Positions 53,688 to 63,724 of a DNA stretch of 64,000 nucleotides are shown here, one piece after another. The first letter of the stretch is position 1. Each line of letters opens with the position of its first letter. Under the pieces are notes generated by a model. The model ran no database searches. It was not told the origin of the DNA and saw only the letters and a list, made by a program, of their open reading frames with translations. The stretch covers positions 62,001 to 126,000 of the forward strand of contig SDUX01000001.1 of NCBI GenBank assembly GCA_008729055.1, in the 5' to 3' direction. This DNA is from Pyropia haitanensis. Its lineage: Eukaryota > Rhodophyta > Bangiophyceae > Bangiales > Bangiaceae. A program made the translations under genes and the position numbers.

Positions 53688-54843
53688 GGCCGCGGCGCCG
53701 AGGTGGCGGCGGCGGTGGCGGTGGCGGTGGGGGCGGCGACGGCGGCGGCGGCGGCGGCGAGCGCGGCGGTGGCGGGCCGGCAGTACGGGCGGACGTCCGG
53801 GTGCGTCCCGTGCGGCCGGCAGAGGACGAGGGGGCGGCGCTTTAGATATGGGCGTGCAGGCGGCCGGGTGGAGGGGAGCGCGGGCACCGGGCGTCGCGAC
53901 GGGGGGGGGGGGTGGGGGGCGGGCGTCACGACGCGGGGCAGAGGTGGAATGGCCACGCCGCCACGGGCGGCAGCGGCGGCGGCGGCGGCGGCGGCGGCGG
54001 CTGTGGCGGCGGCTGCGGCGGCGGGCGTTGCGGCGCGGCGGCGGCGGGCGGCCGTGCAGACGCCCCCCCCCCCCCCCCCGCGCGTTTGCACGAGCGGCCA
54101 CGCCGACGGCCAGACCGCTGCCGCCGCCGCGGACGGCTGCCATTGTCCCGGCCGCCGGCGGGCGGCGGCTGTCCCCACACGCGCCGCCCCACCGGCGGGC
54201 CGCGGCCTTCCACCGCGTCGCGGGGGGAAGCGGCCGGCGCGCCGCCACACGCGGCGCCGCCGCCGGCACGCGGATCCAGGCACACACGCGAGTGGGGCGG
54301 GGTGGATCCATCGTGCGCGGGTTGTACACACAAAAAAAAAAAAAAAAAAAAAAAATAGAGGGCTATCCGACGTTGGGTACAGCTCCGGCGGGGTATGGAC
54401 GTAGGTTTGAAAAAACGGAGCAAGAGCACCCAGCAGCGGCCCGCGTGGGGATGGAATTGGAAAGGAATGGGGTCCGCGGCTGAGCCGCGACGACGCGGCC
54501 GTCGCGGCGCGTGCGCGGCTGCTTTGTCGCTCGGCCCAGGACGGGCAATGGTCGGCGGCACGCCGGCTCAACGCATCGGCGCCCCGTCTGCATGGTGGTG
54601 TGTGTGCCCGCGTCGCGACTCGACTTGCCGTCGACACGCCCGCCTCCCCGCTCCACGCGCTCATCCACTGTTGGTGTGGGAGCGCCCCCTCGCCGCAGTC
54701 GCGCTCACCCGCTGTCGGTGTGCAGCCGCCCGCTCGCCGCTCGGTGCCGCTCCCGCTGCGCCGACGCCCCACCCCGCGGCTGTCGCCGCTGTCTCCCCCC
54801 CCTCATCGGCCGTTGCGCCCGCGCAGCGGCTGCCCCGCCCGCC
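53688..54843. other. GC-rich spacer between divergent genes, with A24 tract
   Basis: This is the region between the RS-repeat gene (-) and the L24 gene (+), so it should hold both promoters. It includes GGC triplet repeats at 53955-54035 and an uninterrupted run of 24 A at 54332-54355. No gene is supported. Confidence 0.5.
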
Positions 54844-55741
54844 ATGTCGCGGGCACTCCCCCCCCTGCGAGCGGCGCTGCGGCAGGTGGGCGTCCGCTCC
54901 CCCCCCCCCCCCTCCCGTCCGCCGCCCTCCGCGTCGGCGGTGCCGCCGTCGGCGGCGCCCCCCCCCGGCCGCCCCCCCCCCGCCCTAGCGGTCCGCGCCA
55001 TGGCCACCGCCCGCCGCCGCCCCCGCCGCCGCATCCGCGGCGCCGGCGCGGTGCCCGGCCCGCACCCGACCGGCGGCGTCGCGTCGGCCGAGGCGGCCTC
55101 CCCCTCCGCCGCCGCCGTCGAGGCGATCCGCTGCCCGCCGCGCGCGCGGGGCGTCGGCGCCGCCCGCCCCCGCCGGTGGAAGGTCCTCCGCGGGGATACG
55201 GTCGAGGTGATTGGCGGCCACGCGGCGGGCGCCCGCGGCCGCGTCCTCCACGCCGTCCGCCGCGCGGAGGGGGTGGTCGTCGAGGGCGCCGCCGTCGCCC
55301 CGCACGCCGTCCGCAACGCCGACGGCGCCGAGACGACGCTCACCACCGAGGGCCTCATCCACGTGTCGGACGTGGCGGTGGTGTGCCCCGAGACGGGGCG
55401 GCCGACCAAGGTGGGCTACGGGTGGCTCGAGGACGGCACGCGGGTGCGGGTGGCCAAGCGCAGCGGCGCGGTCATCCCGCGGCCCGACGTTGGGCGGCGG
55501 GTGCCCCGGCGGACGACGGACGGGCCAAAGGATACGCCGCCAGAGGTGGCGGTCGCGCGCACGTACGAGGACGAGGAGGGGCTGTACGGCGCGTACGAGG
55601 ATTTCTTAAAGGTGTGCGAGGCGGGCGTCCGGTGGGACAACACGCGCGTGCCGGGGGGGGTGAAGGTGCCCGGAGTGGGGGGGGGGGGGGGGGGGGGGGG
55701 AGGGGGGGGGGGCGCCGCCGCATGCCGAAAAGGCGGCGTGA
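54844..55741 (+). CDS. MRPL24: Mitochondrial large-subunit ribosomal protein L24 (uL24m)
   Basis: The start MSRALPPLRAALRQVG opens an Arg/Pro/Ala-rich leader of about 100 residues, suited to mitochondrial import. The KOW domain reads WKVLRGDTVEVIGGHAAGAR then GRVLHAVRRAEGVVVEGAAV. GLIHVSDVAVVCPETGRPTK and DGTRVRVAKRSGAVIPRPD follow. The tail TDGPKDTPPEVAVARTYED matches the characteristic 'DGPKDT...ERTY' segment of mitochondrial rather than plastid L24. After NTRVPGGVKVPG the frame enters a run of about 36 bases that is almost all G (55677-55712). Depending on its true length the protein stops at 55741 or runs on in low-complexity frames; the end given is the most economical. uL24 binds 23S-type rRNA near the exit tunnel. 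The neighbouring L46 gene on the opposite strand belongs to the same subunit. Confidence 0.85.
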
Positions 55742-56347
55742 CTACCGCGAACCCGCCCGGCGCAAAGTGGGGGGTCGGCAGCGTCGAGGCGTGGGGCGTC
55801 GGGGGCGTGGGGGGCGGGGGTCCCGATTGCGAAAGCGGGGGGGGGGCGGGGGGGGGGGGGGGGTGGGGGCGACGCGACGCTCTGTGGCCGTCGCGCCACC
55901 ACCCGGCGGGTCGACGGCGGTCGGGCCAGCGGCACCGTCGTGGCGGGGGTGTGGGTGTAGGGCACGTGAGCGCGCGCGGCGCGCACCCGTCTGACGCGGG
56001 GGGAAGGCGGCGGCGGAGGGCTTCTGAGGGGCCAGCGCAGGGGCGGCGCCAACGGAATGCAAGGGCGGGCGGGGCAGGGCACGCCCGCCGACGCTATCGC
56101 TACCCACCTCACCGCCATGCACACCTCACAGGCGGTAGCAACCGCAGACGTCGCGGGGCACCGCCACCAGCGCCGGCACCACCTCTGGCCTGCCCCCCCC
56201 TCTCCAACACTCCCATTTCCCTACCTCTCGCTCCTCCGCCCCCCCCCCCCTCCCGCCACACCCGACCCAGACGCCCCTCCCCCCCCCCCCCTCCGCATCC
56301 CCCTAGCCAGCCGCCGCGGCGGCGGCGGCGGCGGTGCGCGGCGGCGG
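55742..56347. other. Convergent 3' spacer between L24 and L46
   Basis: These bases are G-rich then C-rich low-complexity DNA separating the two mitoribosomal genes. No further gene is supported. Confidence 0.5.
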
Positions 56348-57766
56348 CTATGGCCCAAACAGGAAGGGCGTCACCGCCGCGTGGTACTCGGCCGACACGT
56401 ACGCCGGGAGCTCCGCGTCGGTGAGCCACGCGTGGTCGGCCGCCTGGCGGATCGCCATCCGCCCCGTCGGGGGCGTCGAGTAGATGAGCTGCGAGCGGTA
56501 GAAAAACACCTTGACCCCGTACACGTCGTGCTTGTCCTGGTACGCTGGCGGGTAGACGTGCGCGAGGTGCGAGCAGGGCGCGTTGCCGTAAAAGTGGACC
56601 GACGGGGCGGGGCCGAGGACCGCGCGCAGCGCCTTTTCCGCAGACTAGTGGGGACAATGCAGAGGGGAAAAAGAGGGGACCCGTGGCAACCACGCAAGCG
56701 CACACGACCCAAAGGGAAGAGAGCAAGGGAGGTCGTGGTCAGCGACGCTAGTCCCCCAATGGCACCGGCCCGCGTGGCGACCACCGCAGCAGACCCAGGC
56801 ACACGGCCTCCACACGCCCATCACGGTGTGGGTGTCGCACCCCGGCACAGACAGCCGAGGACGGAGTCGCCGCCCACCCCACAGGGCTACCCCACCGTCC
56901 CGTCTACGTGAGCCTCCCCCCCCGCCTTTGCCCCTTTCCCGGCACGGGCGCACGGCGCACCACCATAAAGGCCGACGCGCCACAGCCCCGCCCATACCCC
57001 CCCCCCCGCGGCGGCCAGCCGTCGTGCACCCCGCCCCCCCTCCCCCACGCACCTGGCGCATCGTCTCGCCGTCGCCCGTCAGGCGCTGCGGGAACGCCCA
57101 CCCCCCCCCCGGCGTGCGGCGGACGACGAGGTAGAGGCGCTTGGCCAGCGCGCGCGACAGGGACTTGGTGTCCCCCGCCTCGTCGGCGGGCGTCGTCAGC
57201 GGGGCGGGCGTGAAGGACTCGGCGCGGATCTCGTCCTGCGTCTTGGCCCGCACGCCTGCGGAGCACACCCGCAGCGGGGACGGCGCGCGGCGGGGGCGGC
57301 GGCGCCGCCCGGCAGGCGTGACCGGTGGCCGTGCCGCCCGTCCCACCGGGTGTCCCAGGAGCATGGCGGCAGCGGCGGCGGCAACCACCACACAACAGCA
57401 GGGGGGGGGGGGGACGGGCGCAGCAGACGCGCAGCAGCGGAGCGGCAGGCACACAGGCATGCCGCGGCCCAGACCAAAAAGACCAGCGCAGTCACGGGCC
57501 AGCACGCAACAGCAGCAGCGACGCAACGAGCGCGTCAGCCACCGCCCAGCTCTCCTCCACCCCCACGACGCCGCCGGGGAGCCCCAGCTGGCCGCGGCCG
57601 CCGCTGCCGACCCTCCCCCTCCGTCGCCCCCCGCGTGCGCGCCCCCCCCCCCCCCCCCCCCCTCAGCCGTCTCCCGACGGCAACCCCCCGTCGCCCACTG
57701 CCAGCCCCTGGCCCCCCTCGCACCGCCCACCCCCCCCCCCCCCCCCACCCCCCAACGGCCCACAAA

Positions 57767-57803
<37 letters not shown>

Positions 57804-58553
57804 CCCGTCCCCGCGCCCTACCCGTCACCCGCTCCCGCTCCGTCACAAAAAACGAGTCTGGCATGGGCCGGCCCGCCCCCCCGGCACCTCGGCCGCCCGC
57901 TCCTCGGCGCGCGCCCACCACGCCTCCTCCACCGCCGCCGGCGGGGGCATGACGATCGGGTAGCGCTCACACACCGCCGCGGAGACGAGCCGCCAGCCGC
58001 CGCCGCGCGCCGCCGCGGCGGCGGCGGTCACCGCGGCGGCCGTGTCCCACGGGTCGTGCTCCCGCCGCTGCCGCAGCCGCCGCTGCATGGCCGTGTACAG
58101 CCGCGCGGACGTGACGCGGGGGGGGTGGTCGCCGCCGCGGCGGCGGCGGCCGCCACCGCCGTCGCCGCCACCGCCGCCGCCGCCACCGCCGCCGCCCCCA
58201 CGAGTGCACCCGTCGGTCGGACGGGGCGTGGCGGCGGTGGCGGTAGCGGCGGCGGCGGCCGCGTCGGCGGCAGCGGCGGCAGCGGCGGCACCGCCGTTGG
58301 CGGCCAGCGGCCCCGCGCCGCCCGCGGCGGTCCCGGCGGCGGCGGCCGCCGCGGCGGCGGTCGCCAGCCGCCGCAGCCCACCAGGCGGTGGCACGCCCGC
58401 GGCGGCAGCCGCGGTGGCAGCCGTGGCGGCAACTGGCGCAGCCGCCGTGGGGGGGGCAGCGCCGGCGGTGGTGGTGGTGGCGGCGGCGGTGGCGGCGGCG
58501 GCGGCGGCGGCGGCCCGCCGCGCCACGGGCGGCAGCGGCCGCGCCGCCCACAT
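56348..58553 (-). CDS. MRPL46: Mitochondrial large-subunit ribosomal protein L46 (mL46), three exons
   Basis: mL46 is a Nudix-fold structural protein of the mitoribosome large subunit. Exon 1 (57888-58553) starts MWAARPLPPVARRA, has an Ala-rich import leader and then GGGWRLVSAAVCERYPIVMP, the mL46 N-terminal signature. Exon 2 (about 57053-57241) has TQDEIRAESFTPAPL, AKRLYLVVRRTPGGGWAFPQ and RLTGDGETMRQ. Exon 3 (56348-56644) has SAEKALRAVLGPAPSVHFYG, NAPCSHLAHVYPP, GVKVFFYRSQLIY and HAWLTDAELPAYVSAEYHAA, ending VTPFLFGP. Total about 383 residues. Intron 2 is clean GT-AG in phase 0. For intron 1, the strong acceptor CGCAG at 57256 would be out of phase by one base, while AAG at 57242 keeps frame; either the weaker site is used or a base is miscounted. 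Intron 1 contains a run of 35 T on the coding strand. Confidence 0.9.
57768..57802 (+). repeat. A35 homopolymer within an intron
   Basis: An uninterrupted run of 35 A on the plus strand (T on the L46 coding strand) lies in intron 1 of the L46 gene. Confidence 0.9.
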
Positions 58554-59410
58554 CGCGCCGGGCGCACGGGGAAACGACAAGGAGCAGAGGGGAGAGAACA
58601 AAAACCAGAGGGAGGAGGAGCAAGCGGGCTGGGTGGTGGGGGGGGAAGGAGGTGGTGTGGGGGGAGGATTGGGGAAGGGGGGGGGGGGGGAACACGGGCG
58701 GCCGCGGTGGCGGAGGCGGCGCAGACTCGTCGCCTCGCGCCGGATCCCCTTTGTGGTGGGCGCGGCGTGGTGGATCCCCGTCGTGGTCGGGGCGTCCCTC
58801 TACGAAGATTGGATTGTCCATTTTCCCTTGATCAACATCAATTGAAGACGTCAATTGACTGAGTTGAAGCGCTGCGCAAGGCGCCCTTTGTGCGCCCACC
58901 CATCCGGAAAACTTCCCAAGGTTGATGGGACCAGACTGTCCAGTACGGCCATCCCACGCAGCATTGGGCACCTGGAATGGGCGTGTCGACCCAACGTGAT
59001 CCGCCGATCGGGCGTGCCGCGCCAGTGTCTGCGGGCGTTGGACCCCGTGCCGTCTCCCACCGCAGGTCGTGGTCGCGGGCGGGTGGCAGCCCACGCCCAT
59101 CGCCGCGCCACGCCACGGCCACTGCCGGTGACGATCGCCGCGTGCCAGCCGCTGCCGCCGCGGGCGGGCCTGCCGCCACGTCGGCCGCCTCTTCTCGTCT
59201 GGCCCTCCGCGCTGGCGCCCCCGTCGTCTGGCCCCCGCGCGCGTGCCCGGTTTGGTCCCCGTCGCGGTGGTGCGCGTCTCGCCGGGACGTTGCTGGCAGC
59301 GGCTGGCGGCTCAGCCGTCGTCCCTGCCTCCGTCGGCGACCCTCGCCTCTGGGCCCTCTGCCGTATCCCCCACCGCCTGCTCTTGCGCCCCCCTCTTCTT
59401 TCCCCCCACC
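58554..59410. promoter_or_regulatory. Divergent intergenic region between L46 and SETD3-like genes
   Basis: This 857-base region lies between the starts of two divergent genes and must hold both promoters. A lower-GC patch at 58810-58930 includes TTGATCAACATCAATTGAAG. No coding sequence is supported. Confidence 0.5.
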
Positions 59411-61519
59411 ATGGGCCGCCGACGCCCCCCCGCGGCCACAACGCGTGGGGCGGCCAAGCGCGCGGCGCCCCCCCCCCCCCCCCAACCAAGCGGGGCGGCG
59501 GTGCCCCCCCCCCCCCCGTGCCGTCGCGGCCGCCCTCACCGCCGCCTCGGCCGCCGTCGACGACGCGGCCGCGTGGGCGGCGGACGGCGTCGCCGCCGCC
59601 GCCGCCGCCGCCGACGCGCTCGCCGCGCTCGCCGCGGCGCAGGGGCCGCCGTGGGCCCGCCGCCCGCGGGTGCAGGCCGACCTCGACGCCCTCACCGCGT
59701 GGCTGACCGCCGCCGGCGTGGCGGGCGCGGGGGAGGCGTGGTCGCTCGTCGCGGAGCCGCCGCCGTCCGCGGCGGGGGGGGGGGGGGGGGCGGGGGGGGG
59801 GCGGGGGGGGGCGCCCCTGAAGGCGGCAAGCTCGTCGCCAGCCGCGCGGTGCGGGAGGGGGAGCTCGTCATCCGCGTGCCCCATACGCTGGTGGTGAGCG
59901 TCGTGGACCTGATGGTCGCGCCCGACGGAGAGGACAGTGAGGGGGAGGAAGCGGCGGTTGGGGCGGCGGCGGCGGCGGGGGGCGGCAACGTGAATGGGGC
60001 CACCGCCGGCGTGGCCGACGGGGCTGGCGCCACGCCGGCGGCGCGAGCTCCCCCGCCCGTGGCCCCCCCCGGCGATACCCTCCCCGCCGTGCGCGCGTGG
60101 ATCCAGTCGGACCCGGTGCTCTCGTCGCAGCCGTCCATGGCGCTCGCCGTCTACGTGCTGGCGCTGGAGCTAGCCGGCGACCGCACCGCGTACGCGCCCT
60201 ACCTCCGCGCCCTCCCGTCGGCCATCCCGCTGCCCCTCTTCTTCCCGCCACCCCTGCTGGCCCGCCTCGCGCCGTCGCCGCTGCTGCCGACGCTGCTCCG
60301 CCACCGGCGGACGCTCGCCAAGCACTACCTCTACCTGCTGACGCTGCTGACGCACCCGGCGGCGCCCGTGCCGGCCGATGCGGCGGCGGCGCTGCCGCTG
60401 TCCCGCGTCACGTGGCCCGCCTTTTGCTGGGCGGTCGCCGTGGTGTTTACGCGTCAAAACGAGCTGCCGACGGCGGGGCGTGCCGCCGCCACGCGCCGCG
60501 CCGGTGGTCGCCGCTCACCGCCGCCCGACGGCGACGGTAACGGCGGTGACGACGGCAATGGCGGCGGCGACGATGGCGACGGCGGTGGTGCGGCGACGGC
60601 CATGACGCTCATCCCCGGGTGGGACATGTGCAACCACGCAGACGGCCCCGCGACGACCGCCTACGTGCTGCGGCGGCCCGCGAGCGCGGCGGTCGAATGC
60701 AGCGCGATGGCCGCCTTTGCCGCGGGCGAGGAGGTCACCATCTTTTACGGCCACCGGCCCGCCGCGGACTTTTTCCTCCACTCGGCCTTTGTGCCGTCGG
60801 CGCCGCCGCCCGCCATGAGCGCCGTGCCGCTCGCCATGCCGCTGCCGGCGGCCGCCGAGGACCCGGCGCTGCCGCTCAAGCTTCGCCTGCTGGGCGGGCC
60901 CGCCGCCGCGGGCGGCGACGTCCACGCGGGCGGCACCCTCACCGCCGCCGCCGTCACCGCCGCGCGGGCGGTGGCGCTGGACCGGCCGGCGCTCGTTGCC
61001 GCCCTCCGTGCGGGCGGCGCCTGGGAGCGCGGCGCCGCGGCAGTGGCGGCAAACGAGGTCCGCGCGGTCGCCCTCCTCCGCGCCGCCCTGCACGGCGCGG
61101 TCGCACGGTACGGGGACCCCAACTCGCCGGCGGCGGGGGCGGATGCGGGCGGCGCGGCGCGGCCGGGAGGTGCAGAGGCCCGCCTCGTGGACGAGATGCT
61201 CGCGCTGGAGCGGCGCATGTACGCAGACGCGGCCGCCCGGCTCGACGCGGTCGCCCTAGCAGAGGGCGGCGGCGTGTCGCCGCTGGAGGTGGCCGTGCGG
61301 ATGCCCCCTGCGTTGGGCGGTGGGGGGGGGGCACCCGTTGGCGGGGGGGGAGCAGCCCCTGTGGACGACGCCGCGAGCGCCCCCGCCGGCGCGGCGGAGC
61401 ACGCGTCGGACGGGGCGGCGGGTGCGGCCGACGGGGCCGGCGCACCCGACGCGGCGGCCGTGGCCGCCGACGCGGCGGCTGGCGCGGACGGCGCGGCCGC
61501 CGGCGCGGCCGCCCAGTGA
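59411..61519 (+). CDS. SETD3: SETD3-like SET-domain methyltransferase (actin-histidine type), frame changes at homopolymers
   Basis: SETD3 methylates a histidine of actin. The N-terminus MGRRRPPAATTRGAAKR resembles the MGKK... start of known SETD3. A helical part (AAQGPPWARRPRVQADLDAL, TAWLTAAGVAGAGEAWSLVA) continues in another frame after a C run at about 59503-59517. The frame returns after a G run at about 59777-59813, with GGKLVASRAVREGELVIRVP. The SET core follows: SMALAVYVLALELAGDR, YLRALPSAIPLPLFF, WAVAVVFTRQNELPT, and the diagnostic TLIPGWDMCNHADGP, ECSAMAAFAAGEEVTIFYGH and ADFFLHSAFVP. A Rubisco-LSMT-type substrate domain (ARLVDEMLALERRMYADAAA) ends the conserved part, followed by an Ala/Asp/Gly tail. 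An acidic Gly/Asp insert breaks the SET domain before TLIPGW. The two frame changes cancel. Related SET enzymes in plants methylate Rubisco, so the actin role is inference. Confidence 0.88.
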   Translation: MGRRRPPAATTRGAAKRAAPPPPPQPSGAAVPPPPPCRRGRPHRRLGRRRRRGRVGGGRRRRRRRRRRRARRARRGAGAAVGPPPAGAGRPRRPHRVADRRRRGGRGGGVVARRGAAAVRGGGGGGGGGGAGGGAPEGGKLVASRAVREGELVIRVPHTLVVSVVDLMVAPDGEDSEGEEAAVGAAAAAGGGNVNGATAGVADGAGATPAARAPPPVAPPGDTLPAVRAWIQSDPVLSSQPSMALAVYVLALELAGDRTAYAPYLRALPSAIPLPLFFPPPLLARLAPSPLLPTLLRHRRTLAKHYLYLLTLLTHPAAPVPADAAAALPLSRVTWPAFCWAVAVVFTRQNELPTAGRAAATRRAGGRRSPPPDGDGNGGDDGNGGGDDGDGGGAATAMTLIPGWDMCNHADGPATTAYVLRRPASAAVECSAMAAFAAGEEVTIFYGHRPAADFFLHSAFVPSAPPPAMSAVPLAMPLPAAAEDPALPLKLRLLGGPAAAGGDVHAGGTLTAAAVTAARAVALDRPALVAALRAGGAWERGAAAVAANEVRAVALLRAALHGAVARYGDPNSPAAGADAGGAARPGGAEARLVDEMLALERRMYADAAARLDAVALAEGGGVSPLEVAVRMPPALGGGGGAPVGGGGAAPVDDAASAPAGAAEHASDGAAGAADGAGAPDAAAVAADAAAGADGAAAGAAAQ

Positions 61520-62890
61520 GGGGCGCGCACCGTCCAGCCGTGCGGCGCGGCCGCTCGTCCCCCCGCCGCGCCGCTGTCTGCCACGGGCCGCCGACGGCGG
61601 CGCCGTGTGCCCCCCGACGCACCAACCGCCACGCCCCACGCACTGCGCCGCCCCTACCAGTGGCGGCTGCTCTCGACCGCCGCCGGGGGGCGCCCGGTCG
61701 CCGCCACCCGTGCGGGAGCGGCGGGTCTAGTCGCACCCCGGCCGCGGCCGGCGTCTGTGGGAGGGCACCCCTCTCCCCCCCCCCCCAATGACCCTCCCTA
61801 CCCCCCCTGGACCGCCCCATCGGTGGGCGTACCGTGCCGTCCCTCCCGGCTGTACCCGTACTACTACGTGTGTATATATCTATGGGAGTGCCGCCGGCAG
61901 TGACGGCCGCCGCCACGGCGGCCGCGCGCTGCAGCGCGGCCACCGCCGCCGCGGCGCTCTCCCGCCCCCCGCAAAGGCACAATTTGCTGTACTCCGACCC
62001 GAGCCACGCTTCCAGCCCCCTCGACGATCTACCATCCCCCCACCCCTCCTACCCGCCCCCCGCTGCCGCACTCCGCCTCGCCCGGCTCGGGCCCTCCCTT
62101 CTCCCCCCTACTCTGCCCGAAATTGATAGGAGTGAGCAGGCGCGGGAGTACGGACGTGCCACGGACGGTGCCATCGACCGCGTGCCCGCCTGCCAGGGGC
62201 GTGCGCTGTCGGCTGGCAGCGGAACGCCCCGCGGCAGACCAATGTCGCGGGTCACGGTGGGGCCTCACCCGTGGCTACGCCGCCAGCACCACCCACGCCG
62301 ACGCCAGCGGCGTTGGTAGACGCCACCACGCCACGCGTCGCCTGGTTGTCCACGCACAGGAAGAACCCCACAAGCATGGGCCTACCGGCAGGGGCGGCGA
62401 ACGCCGCGGGTTCTCCGACCAAGGAAGCGCTTCCCTTGGCAGACGCCCCACCAAGCGGAAGCGTCCCCCCCTGTCGACTGCGTCGTGCGCCTCAAGGGGC
62501 CAACAGGTCCACGCTCCAGGTCCTCGTCGCACGCAACGAACGTCCCCCTCTGCGCAGCCGATGCCTTGCCACCCGACTCCCCGTCGCCGCCGTCTGCAGC
62601 GCCTGTCCACCTTCAACGCGCCGTCGCTGCCCTCGTCTGTATCCGCTTCTTCTGTTTCCATCGTGCCTGCGGCAAGGGAAGATCGGGGCGATGGTCTCCG
62701 TTGCCTACTAGCCGAACCACAATTAATTACGCTGGGATCACGACGCGTGAGGAAGAGGCGGCGCAAGTCGAGACCGGCTGATAACCGCCCCCCCGCCTCA
62801 TCCAGCTGCAGCCGCCCCACCTCCCTTTCCACGCGGCCCCACCTCCCTTTCCACGCCGCCCCCTTCCGCCCTCTCTACCCGTCCACCCCT
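61520..62890. other. Spacer upstream of the GNAT gene
   Basis: The DNA is GC-rich and mixed, with an AT-richer spot (TGTGTATATATCTATGG) at about 61868-61884. Open frames show no recognisable domain. The last 100 bases are the C-rich leader of the acetyltransferase. Confidence 0.5.
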
Positions 62891-63281
62891 ATGCACATCC
62901 GCCCACTGCGGCCGTCCTCCGCCGACGCCGCGGCGGCCGCCGCCGTGACGGCCGCGGCGCTCACCACCATCACCGCCGCCACGTACCCGCCCGCCACCGT
63001 CGCCACCCTGGTCGCCCGCTACGACGCGTCCTCGTGGGCGGCGGTGGCGGCCACCGCCGCCGCCGCTACCGCCATCTCCACCCCCTCTGCTGCGCCCGCC
63101 GTCGCCGCTGCTGTCGCCACTGACACTATTCCGCGGCACGGGCCACGGACGGTGGCGCTCGCCGCCGAGGCCGACCGCCCGGGCGGCCCGCTCGTTGGCG
63201 TCGTCCGCGTCACGCTGCCAGCTCCCCCCCGCTGCGGGAAGACCAGCGAGGCCGGCCGCCGTGGTGGCCGCGTCGACGGTG

Positions 63282-63313
<32 letters not shown>

Positions 63314-63724
63314 GACCGTAGCGGCCGCAACAGCAGCGACGGCGACGGTGGTGGCGACGCCCGCGGCGACGGCGGCGGCGGCAGGGGCGACACGGGTGGC
63401 AGCGGCCACGACCGCCGCGCGGTGCTGTCGGCGCTCTTTGTGCACCCCGCCGCGGGCCGCCGCGGCGTCGGCACCGCCCTTGTCGGCGCCGCGGAAGCGG
63501 CGGCCGCCGCGGCGGGCGCCACATCGGTGGCGCTCGTGTCGTCCACCACCGCCGAGGCCCTCTACCGGCGGGCGGGCTACGCGCCCGACGGACCGCCGCT
63601 GGGGGCGGCGGCGCCGCTCGGGCCGGCGGTGCCACTCGTCAAGGCGCTGCGCCGGCCAGACCCCGCCGCCGCCGCCGCCGTCGCCGCGGGAGCGGCGGGA
63701 GCGGCGGGGAGCAAGCGCCCGTGA
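62891..63724 (+). CDS. GNAT-family N-acetyltransferase
   Basis: The 277-residue protein from the ATG at 62891 starts MHIRPLRPSSADAAAAAAV, the usual first strand and helix of a GNAT enzyme, then TITAATYPPATVATLVARYD. After PLVGVVRVTLP comes a Gly/Asp-rich insertion of about 60 residues that is unusual for the family. The acetyl-CoA site follows as VLSALFVHPAAGRRGVGTAL (pattern V.P..rg.GvG..L). ATSVALVSSTTAEALYRRAG and YAPDGPP form the typical C-terminal strand and 'FY...GF' element. The tail is Ala-rich. GNAT enzymes transfer acetyl from acetyl-CoA to amines on small molecules or proteins; the substrate cannot be predicted. The frame from 62123 is open upstream but low-complexity, so 62891 is preferred. 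Confidence 0.88.

Noticed and set aside
52861..54483. 540-codon plus-strand frame opposite the RS-repeat gene
   Set aside because: It is low-complexity throughout, while the minus strand shows ordered helices in its last 250 residues.
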